A DNA stretch of 16,526 nucleotides from Planctomycetales bacterium 4484_123 (GCA_002049885.1 MVCS01000010.1:1-16526), one strand, 5' to 3'; positions 7,696 through 15,129 are shown, numbered from the stretch's first letter. The notes: generated by a model not told the origin, from the sequence alone. Program-made: numbers and translations.

Positions 7696-9063
7696 CTAGC
7701 GGCGGCGGAGAAAGGCCGGCAGCAGGGCCAGTACAAACAGCCCCATCATGGTCGGCTCGGGCACGGCCGACATGCCCCCGCCGTACTCGCCGCCGTCGGT
7801 AAAGCTGAAGTTGTCGGCCATTGCCCCCAGGTCCGCCACGCCGACGAGGCCGTCGAAGTTGAAATCGCCCTCCAGCCAAGTCGCCCCGGTCAGGCGATAG
7901 TTGTCCGTGAGGATGCCCAGGTCGGTGAAGTCCACCACGCCGTCGAGGTTGGCGTCGCCATCGATCAGAGGAACGAACTCGTTGGCCAGGGCGTCGGCAC
8001 GGATGTTGAATCGCTGGTAGAAGCTCAGCGGCGTGGGTGCGTTGGTGTCCTCGAAGACCACCAGGCCGGCCTGGACCTCGCGCATAGTCTGCTGGAAGGC
8101 GCGCCTGGCCTGGTCGATGAAGACCACCCGCACGCTGTCGCCCTCGAGCAGGTCGTCCCCGCCGGCATCCAGCAGCGGGATGCTGTAGCCGCCGCCGGCG
8201 GCCGTGAGTGCATAGTACTTCAGCGGACCGGTGGGGCCCACGGCCAGCACCTGCACGCCGGGCACCTGTTCACCGGGCTGGTACTGCCCGTCGCCGTTGG
8301 TGTCCGTGAAGACCACGCCGGTGAGATAGGCGGTATCGACCGGCGGGTCGGGGTCGTCGTAGCCCTGGGCGACGAAGGCGTCCGAGCCGAACTTGATGGT
8401 CCAGAAATCGGTCCAGCCGCTGGCGTTGGGCCGGCGGCTGATGTATCCGACGCCGATCTCGCGCCAGTACGAATGCAGCAGGTTCCTGCGGTTGCCCCGG
8501 CCGGGGTACCCGATGTCCTTGAACAGATCTTCGTGGACCTCTTCAGGGCTGTAGGCCCCGGCGGGCTTGCTGGAGGTGATGTTCTCGCCGACGAAGTGGC
8601 AGGGGTAGCCCTCGGCAAAGGCACGGTCATAGGAGGCGGAGTTGAAGGTATATCCGTGGATGGACTGGACGGTGTAGTCGTCGAAGAAGTCGAAGACGTA
8701 CATGTCGTCGCTGTGGTTTCGGGAGGCGGCATTCAGCGGCCCGCTCCAGGCCAGCACCTGGCGCGGTCCTTGGTATCGGCTCCAGTAGGTTCGCTGATTG
8801 GTCACGCCGGAGAGCTTTATGCCCTCGCCGACGTCGTAGGTGCCGTTGGGAACGTCGTGCCGGTGCTTGTTCTTGAGGCCCAGGCGGTCGGCCTCAGCCT
8901 CGGGGTCCAGGCGGGCGCGGTTGATCAGCCAGCGCACCCATTCCTCTTCGACCGAGGGATTGCCGAAATCGAAGGGTTGGGCCGCCGGTGCCCGCCCGGC
9001 CAGCAGCGCGCAGCACAGCGCCGCCGGCCACGGGATCAGACGGATTGCCCTGCGCAGCCTCAC
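7696..9063 (-). CDS. Secreted CAP (SCP/PR-1) protein with SdrD-B-like, dockerin-like and PEP-CTERM regions, copy 1
   Basis: The product is 455 residues if translation starts at the GTG at 9063, which has GGAGGTG 11 bases upstream and leads straight into a signal peptide (about 1-28, ending APAA); a GTG at 9111 in the same frame lacks a ribosome site. The CAP domain (about 31-225) keeps the usual four residues: H117 in NHSDDM, E160 in GEN, H197 and E202 in LLHSYWREIGVG. Residues about 246-340 resemble an SdrD-B or CNA-B-type beta domain (YLTGVVFTDTNGDGQ, GGGYSIPL). Two dockerin-like calcium loops follow (DGDANLDGVVDFTDL at about 368 and GDFNFDGLVGVADL at about 399). The tail has a canonical PEP-CTERM layout: VPEP (434-437), hydrophobic helix, RRR. 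It lies 71 bases after its paralogue and is probably co-transcribed. The molecular role of bacterial CAP proteins is poorly defined; an exported, envelope-sorted protein is likely. Confidence 0.88.
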   Translation of the reverse strand: MRLRRAIRLIPWPAALCCALLAGRAPAAQPFDFGNPSVEEEWVRWLINRARLDPEAEADRLGLKNKHRHDVPNGTYDVGEGIKLSGVTNQRTYWSRYQGPRQVLAWSGPLNAASRNHSDDMYVFDFFDDYTVQSIHGYTFNSASYDRAFAEGYPCHFVGENITSSKPAGAYSPEEVHEDLFKDIGYPGRGNRRNLLHSYWREIGVGYISRRPNASGWTDFWTIKFGSDAFVAQGYDDPDPPVDTAYLTGVVFTDTNGDGQYQPGEQVPGVQVLAVGPTGPLKYYALTAAGGGYSIPLLDAGGDDLLEGDSVRVVFIDQARRAFQQTMREVQAGLVVFEDTNAPTPLSFYQRFNIRADALANEFVPLIDGDANLDGVVDFTDLGILTDNYRLTGATWLEGDFNFDGLVGVADLGAMADNFSFTDGGEYGGGMSAVPEPTMMGLFVLALLPAFLRRR

Positions 9064-9134
9064 AGTCGCGATTGCACCTCCGTTGCTCTGCCTGCCCACC
9101 GGGAAGCGCACGCCGTAAGATTCGCTCCCCCGCC

Positions 9135-10532
9135 TTACGTCCCTGAGCGGGAACTCAGACCTCTCCTACATCGGCGCCGAACCAGCGCCGCTCCAGCTAT
9201 AGCAAGCAAAAGTGCCGTCGGCGGCCCGGGGACCAGCAGCCTGTCCTGGCCGGCCTCAACACCATAATTATCCGCGATTGCACCCAAATCGGCAATACCT
9301 ACTTTGCCGTCGAAATTGAAGTCGCCGTGCACCCACGCCCTGCCGGTCTGGCCGTAGTTGTCCGCCAGGGCACCCAGGTCGGCGATGCCGACCCGCCCGT
9401 CCAGGTTGGCGTCGCCGTCCAGCAGCGGGCTGAAATCGGCCGCCAGGGCATCCACCCAGACGTTGAAGCGCTGGTGGAAGGTCATGGGCGTGGGACCGTC
9501 GTCATCTTCGAACACCACGTCGCCGCCCTGCACCGCGGCCTGGGCCTGTAGATACGCGTGCCGCACCGGGTCGAAGAAGGCCACCTCCACCACCTGGCCC
9601 TCCGCCAGGTCGCCGCCGTCGGCGTCGAGCAGCGGGATGCTGTAGCCCCCGCCGTCGGCGGTGATGGCATAGTACTTCAACTGCTCCCCGCCGCTCCAGG
9701 CCAGCACCTGCACGCCCGGCATCTGCTCGCCCGGAGTGAATTGCCCGTCGCCGTCGTCGTCGAAGGCCACGCCGGTGAGGTACACGGTCTCCGGCGGCGG
9801 GTTCGGGTCGTCATAGCCGCCCGCTCGGAAGGCATCAGAGGCAAAGTCGATGGTCCAGAAGTCAGTCCAGCCCTCCGCGTTCGGCTCGCCCGAATAGGCC
9901 CCAACACCCACCTCCCGCCAGAAGGAATGCAGGATGTTCCTGCGGTGGCCCCGGCCGGCGATGGGCGTATCCCGGAACAGGTCGTCGTGGACGCTCTGGG
10001 GCGGGTACTGCCCCGCATAGTTGTTCGTGGCGATGTTCTCGCCCACGAAGTGGCAAGGGTAGCCCTCGATATAGGCCCTGTCGGCCGGGGCGGCCCCCGG
10101 ATACCCTTCGCCCGGACCGGGATAGCCGTGGCTGGACTGCTGGGTGTGGTGGCTGAAGAAACTGAACTGGTGCATGTCCTGGCTGTGGTTCCGGGCGGCG
10201 GCGTTGAGCGCCGCGTTCCACGCCAGCACCTGGCGGGGGCCGTGGTAGCGGCCCCAGTAGTCACGCTGGTCGGGGAGGCCCTGGAGGGTTATGCCCTCGC
10301 CCACGTCATAGGTCCCGTCGGGCACGTCGTCAGGGTGGGTGTTGAGCAGGCCCAGTCGGTCGGCCTCGGCCTCGGGGTCCAGGCGGGCGAGGTTGATGAG
10401 AAACCGCATTCGCTCTTCCTGGGCGCTGGGGTTGCCGAAGTCGTACAGCTCCGCCGACCACGCCCGGCCCGGCGGCACGGGGAACATCCCTACCACCATA
10501 ACCGCCAACAGTGTAAGCAGGCATCGGGCCAC
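9135..10532 (-). CDS. Secreted CAP (SCP/PR-1) protein with SdrD-B-like, dockerin-like and PEP-CTERM-like regions, copy 2
   Basis: The product is 465 residues from a GTG at 10532, with GGAGGAG ending four bases upstream. A signal peptide (about 1-27, WSA) precedes a CAP domain (about 30-232) carrying H116 (NHSQDM), E165 (GEN), H202 and E207 (ILHSFWREVGVG). An SdrD-B-like domain (250-345) and two dockerin-like loops (DGDANLDGRVGIADL at about 372, GDFNFDGKVGIADL at about 403) follow. The sorting tail is degenerate: VPGPP (434) replaces VPEP, then a hydrophobic helix and RRRCRRG with extra residues. It aligns end to end with the downstream copy, clearly more than half identical over the CAP domain by eye, so the two are a tandem duplication. 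It is first in the pair, behind a TATAAT box at 10553-10558. The insertion GPGEGYPGAAPA (139-150) is absent from copy 1. Confidence 0.88.
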   Translation of the reverse strand: MARCLLTLLAVMVVGMFPVPPGRAWSAELYDFGNPSAQEERMRFLINLARLDPEAEADRLGLLNTHPDDVPDGTYDVGEGITLQGLPDQRDYWGRYHGPRQVLAWNAALNAAARNHSQDMHQFSFFSHHTQQSSHGYPGPGEGYPGAAPADRAYIEGYPCHFVGENIATNNYAGQYPPQSVHDDLFRDTPIAGRGHRRNILHSFWREVGVGAYSGEPNAEGWTDFWTIDFASDAFRAGGYDDPNPPPETVYLTGVAFDDDGDGQFTPGEQMPGVQVLAWSGGEQLKYYAITADGGGYSIPLLDADGGDLAEGQVVEVAFFDPVRHAYLQAQAAVQGGDVVFEDDDGPTPMTFHQRFNVWVDALAADFSPLLDGDANLDGRVGIADLGALADNYGQTGRAWVHGDFNFDGKVGIADLGAIADNYGVEAGQDRLLVPGPPTALLLAIAGAALVRRRCRRGLSSRSGT

Positions 10533-10552
10533 GCGGCTCCTCCGTTTGGCCC

Positions 10553-10558
10553 ATTATA
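10553..10558 (-). promoter_or_regulatory. TATAAT -10 box ahead of the CAP pair
   Basis: A perfect TATAAT on the minus strand lies about 20 bases before the GTG of the first CAP gene, in an otherwise GC-rich gap. No good -35 hexamer is found at 16-18 bases upstream, so the box may need an activator or be weaker than it looks. Confidence 0.4.
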
Positions 10559-10609
10559 CCGGTCCCAGGGGCCATCGGGCGAGACTTTTCTGGCCGGGCG
10601 GGACGGTGC

Positions 10610-11392
10610 CTACTGCACGGGCCAGCTCGCGGCGCGAATCCACGGGACGACGTAACGTTCCACGAAGCCGCTGGCGGTGGTGCCGGCATGCCCGCCCAGG
10701 TGCCCGCTGCCGGCCATCTCAGCCCGCCAGCCCACCTGGTAGAGTCCGGGCCGGGGATACTTGAAGCCCACTGCACCGGCAGCGGGCCCCCGCACCCCGT
10801 CCACGTTGCCGAATACCGTCGTGCCCAAAACCAGGAAGCCCACGTCGCCTTTGGAGTAGAAATTCACAATGCCCTTGCGGCAGTGGGCGAGGGCCTTGGA
10901 AAGGTCGTAGCCACTGGAGATGCTGGCCGACAGCAGCACCAATCCCTCGACCTGCCGGCCGGGAGGCAGGGCCTCGGCGGCGAAGACAGCCACCCCGCCC
11001 CCGCCGCTGTGACCAACCAGGTGCACCGGCCGGCCCGGGTGTGTGTCCTGGTAGTCCACGATCATGCGGGCGATGCGCCCGGCTGCGAGGCGGTTGCCCT
11101 GCTCGTCCATCTGGTTCAGCAGCGGTCCGGCCAGGGGCACGGGCCGACCCCATCGATATATGGGCAAGGCAGCTTGGATGTCGGCATCAAGCAGCCCCTG
11201 GCGGACACTGTAGGATAGCGGCCCCTCGCCCTCGATGCCCGGCAGGATGATGACCAGCCCGTGCTCCAGCCGGGCTGGCCCCACATACTGCTCGTTGACG
11301 GGGCCGCAACCGGCCAGCCACACCCCGGCCCCCGCCAAGATGACGCCAATGCCTCTCACCACCCGATGACCTGTCGGCGACCATTTCACCAC
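10610..11392 (-). CDS. Alpha/beta-hydrolase lipoprotein
   Basis: The product is 260 residues. The N-terminus (GIGVILAGAGVWLAGC) is a lipoprotein signal with lipobox LAGC and C29 as the lipidated residue. The body reads as an alpha/beta hydrolase: strand GLVIILPGIEGEGPL with an oxyanion-hole-like turn (45-59), nucleophile elbow GHSGG with S129 (127-131), strand VEGLVLLSASIS, a likely acid D183 (FYSKGDVGFL), and a His near the end (H231 or H235 in GSGHLGGHAG). The GTG at 11392 is taken as the start, but its ribosome site is weak and a GTG a few codons further in would give an equally good signal peptide. It is last in the M48 / lipoprotein / hydrolase run, 56 bases after its neighbour. Esterase or lipase-like activity in the envelope is likely; substrate unknown. 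Confidence 0.78.
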   Translation of the reverse strand: MVKWSPTGHRVVRGIGVILAGAGVWLAGCGPVNEQYVGPARLEHGLVIILPGIEGEGPLSYSVRQGLLDADIQAALPIYRWGRPVPLAGPLLNQMDEQGNRLAAGRIARMIVDYQDTHPGRPVHLVGHSGGGGVAVFAAEALPPGRQVEGLVLLSASISSGYDLSKALAHCRKGIVNFYSKGDVGFLVLGTTVFGNVDGVRGPAAGAVGFKYPRPGLYQVGWRAEMAGSGHLGGHAGTTASGFVERYVVPWIRAASWPVQ

Positions 11393-11448
11393 AGCCCCGC
11401 AGGTCCTTCAACCCTCAGCTCCTGCCGCCCGCCAGGCACGCACGGTCT

Positions 11449-12123
11449 TCAACCGCCGAAGGCCACCAGCTCCAGCGTCACCGAGAGGTCCTGTGGGCCT
11501 CGGCCTCGGGCGCTGCGGACCAGCCTGCCCGGCACCGCGTCGCACAGCCAGATCTTGCACAGCCGGCGGTGAGAGCCCCTGCCCTCATACCAACTGGCCA
11601 CCCGGCAGTTCAGCTCCCTGCCGGCGACGGTGAGCCTCTCCCGGCTCCAGCTCGCCCCACGGGGAACGCCCTGGCCGTCCTGGCCCTCCGGCACGCGCCG
11701 CGGATACACCACCTGGGCGACCTGCTTCATCTGCCCCACGGAGGTGACCACCTCCAGTTTCACCGTCTCGTCGTCGGCCTTGATGACCTTCCGGGTCAGC
11801 GTGGCGCCCTCGGCCCCGCGATAGGTGGCGTACTGGCCCACGCGGGCGTCGGCCCAGGGCCCGTCCACCAATTTCGGCAAGACCTGCGGGCCTTCGTCCT
11901 CGCCATGCTCGACCGGCAACCCGGCGGTCTCAACGGCCCCCTGGTGGGAAGGCCCGGCCACTTCCTCCGGCCGGGGAAGGTCAGGCTTGACCACGCGGAG
12001 CCTGCCCTCGCCGACAGGCGCCGCCGCAGCCTTGGCCGGGGTCCGGCCCCGCTTCGAACAGCCGACCACCATGAGCACCACGCACACCCCCGCCGCCGCT
12101 GCGGCAAGCCATCGGCGCTTCAT
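11449..12123 (-). CDS. Lipoprotein of unknown function
   Basis: The product is 224 residues and not recognised. The ATG at 12123 has AAGGAG seven bases upstream. A lipoprotein signal (MKRRWLAAAAAGVCVVLMVVGC, C22) is followed by a low-complexity linker (residues about 23-85, rich in A, P, G, E) and a folded region from about 90 with alternating strands: VGQYATYRG, LTRKVIKADDETVKLEV, ELNCRVASWYEG, CKIWLCDAVPGRLVRS, DLSVTLELVAFG. The beta-rich layout with an early GQYATYR motif is reminiscent of small outer-envelope proteins in this phylum, but I cannot name a family. Its start lies three bases beyond the stop of the M48 protease gene, so the two are almost certainly translationally coupled and may act together. 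Confidence 0.7.
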   Translation of the reverse strand: MKRRWLAAAAAGVCVVLMVVGCSKRGRTPAKAAAAPVGEGRLRVVKPDLPRPEEVAGPSHQGAVETAGLPVEHGEDEGPQVLPKLVDGPWADARVGQYATYRGAEGATLTRKVIKADDETVKLEVVTSVGQMKQVAQVVYPRRVPEGQDGQGVPRGASWSRERLTVAGRELNCRVASWYEGRGSHRRLCKIWLCDAVPGRLVRSARGRGPQDLSVTLELVAFGG

Positions 12124-12126
12124 CGC

Positions 12127-12975
12127 TCAGCTCCTTCGCTTGAGGTACCTCTCCAGCAGCACGCGCATCTCCACGAAGCGCCCGGCGTGAGGGTCCGGCC
12201 TGTCCGGCGAAAACTGCCGGTAGCGCCGGCGGATGGTGCCCTCGGCCCGCCGGATACGCTTGCTCGTGATGGGGTGGGTCTGGAACATCTCGCCCACCCG
12301 GCCGGGCTCGCTGCGGCTCATCGCCAGCAGCCTCTTGAGCAGCTCCACCATGCCCCAGGGGTTGTACCCGGCCCGTGTCATATATCGGATGCCCAACTGG
12401 TCGGCTTCATATTCATCCTCCCGGCTGTAGTGGAGGTTGGCCAGAGCCGTGGCCAACCGGGTGGCGAGCTTGGCGCCCTCTGCCCCCTTGCCGCCCACGG
12501 CCGCCGCCGCCAGCTCGGCCAGCAGGGCCGCACCCATCTGCCGCTGCAAGGCCATTACGTTATGGGCAGCGGCCACGTGACCGGTCTCGTGACCGAGCAC
12601 CGCCGCCAGTTGGCGCTCGTTCGTCAACTGCAGCATCAGCCCGGCAGTGATGTACACCTTCCCGCCCGGCAAGGCGAAGGCGTTGGGGACCATCGAGGCC
12701 AGCAGGGCATACTGTCGCGGCACCTCCTGCCGCTCCGAGACCCTGCCCACACTTCCTCCAACCTGGCGGATGTACCGCTGGAGTGCCGGCACCGGCACCC
12801 GACCGCCGAACTCCGCCTCGAATTTCGGGGCGGCCTGCTCGCCGATGGCGATCTCCTCGGCCGTGGAAATCACCCGAACCTGCCTCTCGCCAGTGGCGGG
12901 ATTGACCACACACCCGACCGCCGTCACCGACACCGCCAGCGCCAGCACCAGCCACCATGGCCGCAGCGTCTTCAT
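12127..12975 (-). CDS. M48-family metalloprotease lipoprotein (BepA/LoiP-like)
   Basis: The product is 282 residues from an ATG at 12975, with AAGGGGA six bases upstream. A lipoprotein signal (lipobox AVGC, C22) is followed by an M48 peptidase domain: zinc ligands in H129-E-T-G-H133 with catalytic E130, and the third ligand E188 in SREDEYEAD. Other family blocks are NAFALPGGKVYITAGL (98-113) and THPITSKRI near the C-terminus. It lacks the TPR region of BepA, so in size it is closer to LoiP/YcaL. Such proteins degrade misfolded or misassembled envelope proteins. It is first in a run of three lipoprotein genes, three bases from the next. A GACCC/GGGTC inverted repeat lies at 13003-13016 upstream, with no convincing -35 nearby. 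Confidence 0.9.
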   Translation of the reverse strand: MKTLRPWWLVLALAVSVTAVGCVVNPATGERQVRVISTAEEIAIGEQAAPKFEAEFGGRVPVPALQRYIRQVGGSVGRVSERQEVPRQYALLASMVPNAFALPGGKVYITAGLMLQLTNERQLAAVLGHETGHVAAAHNVMALQRQMGAALLAELAAAAVGGKGAEGAKLATRLATALANLHYSREDEYEADQLGIRYMTRAGYNPWGMVELLKRLLAMSRSEPGRVGEMFQTHPITSKRIRRAEGTIRRRYRQFSPDRPDPHAGRFVEMRVLLERYLKRRS

Positions 12976-13152
12976 GGCTGTCCCCTTCCACTATCTAATA
13001 CCGACCCCGCCGGGTCGCGCCCCGGCCCGCCGAAGCCGCTATGGCAGGCCCCAACCGCCAGCCCGCCCAGAGACACCGACGGTGGTGAGTCTACCGCCCC
13101 TTCGGGGCCTGTGCACGGCCGGATTTTTCGCACCCGTGCGGCCGTTTCGGCC

Positions 13153-13182
13153 TTGAAATCGGCCCTCGCGGAAGCAAAGAAT
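13153..13182 (+). promoter_or_regulatory. Possible promoter for the acidic-tail gene
   Basis: TTGAAA (13153-13158), 18 bases, then AAGAAT (13177-13182) matches at 5/6 and 4/6. It lies about 55 bases before the ATG at 13238 in the divergent gap with the M48 gene. The evidence is weak. Confidence 0.3.
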
Positions 13183-13237
13183 GAGACAGTTACCGACCCA
13201 TACGTAGCGGTCGTGCAGGGCAGGGAGGACCTAAGCC

Positions 13238-13642
13238 ATGTCAGCCGACGGCCCCGTTCCAATGGGCCCCGAAGAGCTGGGCGAGCTCTTGCCGGTGGCG
13301 TACGCCACCTCGCTGGAAGAGGCCGAGCACTATCGGCAATTGCTGGAGGACCACGATATAACCGCGGTGGTGGACGAGGACTACAGCCCGACCACGCCGC
13401 CGCCCGAGCCCCTGCCCGTGGGCGCCGTGGCCGTGCTGGTGCCCGCATCCCTCCTGGAGGACGCCCGCGAGGTCATAGACGACTTCGAAGACCTCGACGT
13501 GCTGCTGGAACGGGATGACGAAGAGGAGCAGGAAGAGGAGGACGACGGCTACGGGGAGGGCGAGGAAGACCTCGAAGACGCCGAGCACCCCTATCCCTTC
13601 TTCGGCGGCGACCAGGACGACGAGGAGGAGGAACTGCACTGA
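13238..13642 (+). CDS. DUF2007-like protein with a highly acidic C-terminal tail
   Basis: The product is 134 residues from an ATG at 13238, with GGGAGGA upstream. Residues about 18-82 resemble the small DUF2007 (putative signal-transducing) fold: LLPVAYATSLEEAEHYRQLL, HDITAVVDED, VAVLVPASLLEDAREVID. From residue 81 the sequence turns extremely acidic (for example ERDDEEEQEEEDDGYGEG and DDEEEELH at the end), with PYPFFGG embedded near 118-124. The tail is longer than the usual family ending. DUF2007 function is unknown. The next gene on the same strand, 128 bases on, begins with a strongly basic region. Confidence 0.7.
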   Translation: MSADGPVPMGPEELGELLPVAYATSLEEAEHYRQLLEDHDITAVVDEDYSPTTPPPEPLPVGAVAVLVPASLLEDAREVIDDFEDLDVLLERDDEEEQEEEDDGYGEGEEDLEDAEHPYPFFGGDQDDEEEELH

Positions 13643-13770
13643 GCGGGCCTGCCGGTCCACCTGCGCCCGGGCCGGTGGTGCGAAGGCTGCCGCTTGCCGT
13701 TGCTTCATTTTCTCTCCCGCTGCGCCGATAAGAGCAAACGGTCAAGCCGTACTGCACGGGAGAAATCGCC

Positions 13771-14100
13771 ATGGCAAGTGACCGCAAGACCGAACTGGCC
13801 GAGAAGACCACCGCCCAGCAGGCCGCAGCGAAGCGAGAGCGCCGCAAGCGGGCCGACCGCCGCAGCGTGGTGGACCGCCGGTTGGGCCTGGACCGCCGGC
13901 GCGGCCCGGGACGCCGGCGGAGCGATCAGCGCCGCGCCGCCGAAGAGGGCGAGATGACCGACGAGCAGTTCGAGTTCATCATGGCCATCGACAGGTACAA
14001 ACGCGTCAACAAACGCCCCTTCCCCACCTGGACCGAAGTCCTCGACGTCATCCACGCCCTGGGCTACCGCAAGGTTGCCGAACCGAAGGATTTCGAATAG
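13771..14100 (+). CDS. Small protein with Arg-rich head and conserved C-terminal motif
   Basis: The product is 109 residues from an ATG at 13771 (GGGAG eight to nine bases upstream) and is not assigned to a named family. Residues 21-55 are strongly basic with repeated DRR units (29-31, 35-37, 41-43) and RRR (48-50), probably a disordered nucleic-acid- or protein-binding segment. Residues 62-104 form a compact, probably helical domain: MTDEQFEFIMAIDRYKRVNK then RPFPTWTEVLDVIHALGYRK, which reads like a winged-helix or small DNA-binding fold, though I cannot prove it. I have an impression of similar small proteins in planctomycetes but cannot check it. It ends 47 bases before the membrane-protein gene and is probably part of the same transcript. 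Confidence 0.65.
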   Translation: MASDRKTELAEKTTAQQAAAKRERRKRADRRSVVDRRLGLDRRRGPGRRRSDQRRAAEEGEMTDEQFEFIMAIDRYKRVNKRPFPTWTEVLDVIHALGYRKVAEPKDFE

Positions 14101-14147
14101 AATACAGGTGATTCCGGCATCGCCGGCCGGCGCGGAGGAAGTTTGCC

Positions 14148-14727
14148 GTGTTCAACGTACATCAAATGGGGCTGGCGGCGCACAGTGCGCTGCTGGTGCT
14201 GCCGGTGGCGGTGTACTTCCTCCTGCTGGGCCTGCTCAACAGCCGGCCCCGACCCCAGCTCCTGGCCGCGAGGACGGATTTCCTGCTGCTGAACGGGGCG
14301 TTCCTGCCGGCCTTCTGCGTGCCGGTGGTCGGCGCCATGGCGGGCTCGACCTGGGCCCTGCCGCTGGTGCTGGGCGCGCTGGTGGGCCTCATGGCCCTGC
14401 TGGCCCCGCCGCGCAGAGGCAGTTGGGTCATCTACAATATTTCAGTCCCGCAGACCCTCCGGGCCATGGAACGGGCGCTGCGTTCGGTCGGCGAGCCCTT
14501 CCGCCGGGAGGGTCGGCGGATCGTGCTGACCCGGCGCGACGCCAGGTTCCGCCTGACGGCCCCGCCCCTGTTGCGGAACGTGTCGGTCTGGTCGGAGGGT
14601 GCCGACCGCCACCGGGCGGCCGAGCTGCTGGAGCCCGCCCTGCGCCGCGAACTGGGCCGGCTCCAGGCCCAACCTTGCCGACCGCATGCCGGAGATGGTT
14701 CGCCTCATCACTACCCTGGTAAAGTAG
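14148..14727 (+). CDS. Membrane protein of unknown function, 3' end frameshifted
   Basis: The start is the GTG at 14148 with GGAGGAA eight bases upstream. Three predicted membrane helices (about 10-30, 45-65, 70-87) are followed by a cytoplasmic region (SWVIYNISVPQTLRAMERAL, RREGRRIVLTRRDARFRL, NVSVWSEG, RAAELLEPALRRELGRLQA). In the frame as written the protein runs on to 14768 with an improbable tail rich in H, P, G and A. If one C of the run at 14668-14670 is skipped, the reading continues as NLADRMPEMVRLITTLVK and stops at TAG 14725-14727, giving 192 natural-looking residues and a normal gap to rpmE. I therefore give the corrected end. I do not recognise the family. Whether the shift is biological or a consensus error cannot be told from one sequence. 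Confidence 0.65.
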
Positions 14728-14764
14728 CCGCCCGGGCGCCCACTGCAAACATGGCGGATTCCGC

Positions 14765-14792
14765 TTGAAGCGGACCGGCAAACACGTACAAT
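14765..14792 (+). promoter_or_regulatory. Probable rpmE promoter with overlapping palindrome
   Basis: TTGAAG (14765-14770), 16 bases, TACAAT (14787-14792) matches at 4/6 and 5/6, with a start near 14799 and a leader of about 44 nt. A perfect 15-base inverted repeat, TCCGCTT-G-AAGCGGA (14760-14774), covers the -35 box and might be an operator. Confidence 0.45.
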
Positions 14793-14842
14793 GGTCGGGC
14801 CGCATCGGCGGCAGCAGAAACAGACGAGGTACAACAGGAAAG

Positions 14843-15070
14843 ATGAAGGCCGACGTCCATCCAAGGTACGAAGTAATAACGGTGACCTGCGCCTGCGGGA
14901 ACACGTTCACCACGCGCTCCACCGTATGCAAGGACATTCGGGTGGAGGTATGCTCCAACTGCCACCCGTTCTACACCGGCCAGCAGAAGTTCGTGGACAC
15001 TGCCGGGCGGGTAGAGAAGTTCCAGCGCAAATACGGCGGGGACTACTTCACCCGCCGCAAGAAGAAATAG
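14843..15070 (+). CDS. rpmE: 50S ribosomal protein L31, zinc-binding type
   Basis: The product is 75 residues and matches L31 along its whole length: MKADVHPRYEVITVTCACG, then VEVCSNCHPFYTGQQKFVDT, then GRVEKFQRKYG and a basic tail. Four cysteines, C16, C18, C37 and C40, form the zinc site of the C+ type. The ATG at 14843 is set by homology; AGGAA is only about three bases upstream, unusually close. Longer in-frame upstream starts are not needed. L31 is a large-subunit protein that helps bridge the two subunits. It sits just before prfA, an arrangement common in bacteria. Confidence 0.95.
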   Translation: MKADVHPRYEVITVTCACGNTFTTRSTVCKDIRVEVCSNCHPFYTGQQKFVDTAGRVEKFQRKYGGDYFTRRKKK

Positions 15071-15089
15071 CCTCGACGAAATCGCGGCA

Positions 15090-15129
15090 ACGGGCGGCGG
15101 CGCCTGCGCGCCGACGCCCGTCCTGTTTT
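15090..15129 (+). terminator. Rho-independent terminator after rpmE
   Basis: A 14-base stem with one mismatch (15090-15103 with 15108-15121, arms beginning ACGGGCG and ending CGCCCGT, four-base loop) is followed within four bases by TTTT (15126-15129). It lies 20 bases after the rpmE stop, so rpmE and prfA may be only partly co-transcribed. Confidence 0.6.

Noticed and set aside
7606..9267. 553-codon plus-strand frame over the first CAP gene
   Set aside because: It is a shadow of the CAP gene, which has a signal peptide, known domains and a sorting tail.
9558..10655. 365-codon plus-strand frame
   Set aside because: It is antisense to the second CAP gene; no ribosome site or domain pattern.
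13098..13120. CCCC-TTC-GGGG hairpin in the gap before the acidic-tail gene
   Set aside because: A short GC stem with its nearest T run about 15 bases away; not a convincing terminator.
11569..13518. 649-codon plus-strand frame
   Set aside because: It crosses the M48 and lipoprotein genes antisense and the real start of the acidic-tail gene; low-complexity H/P/R content.
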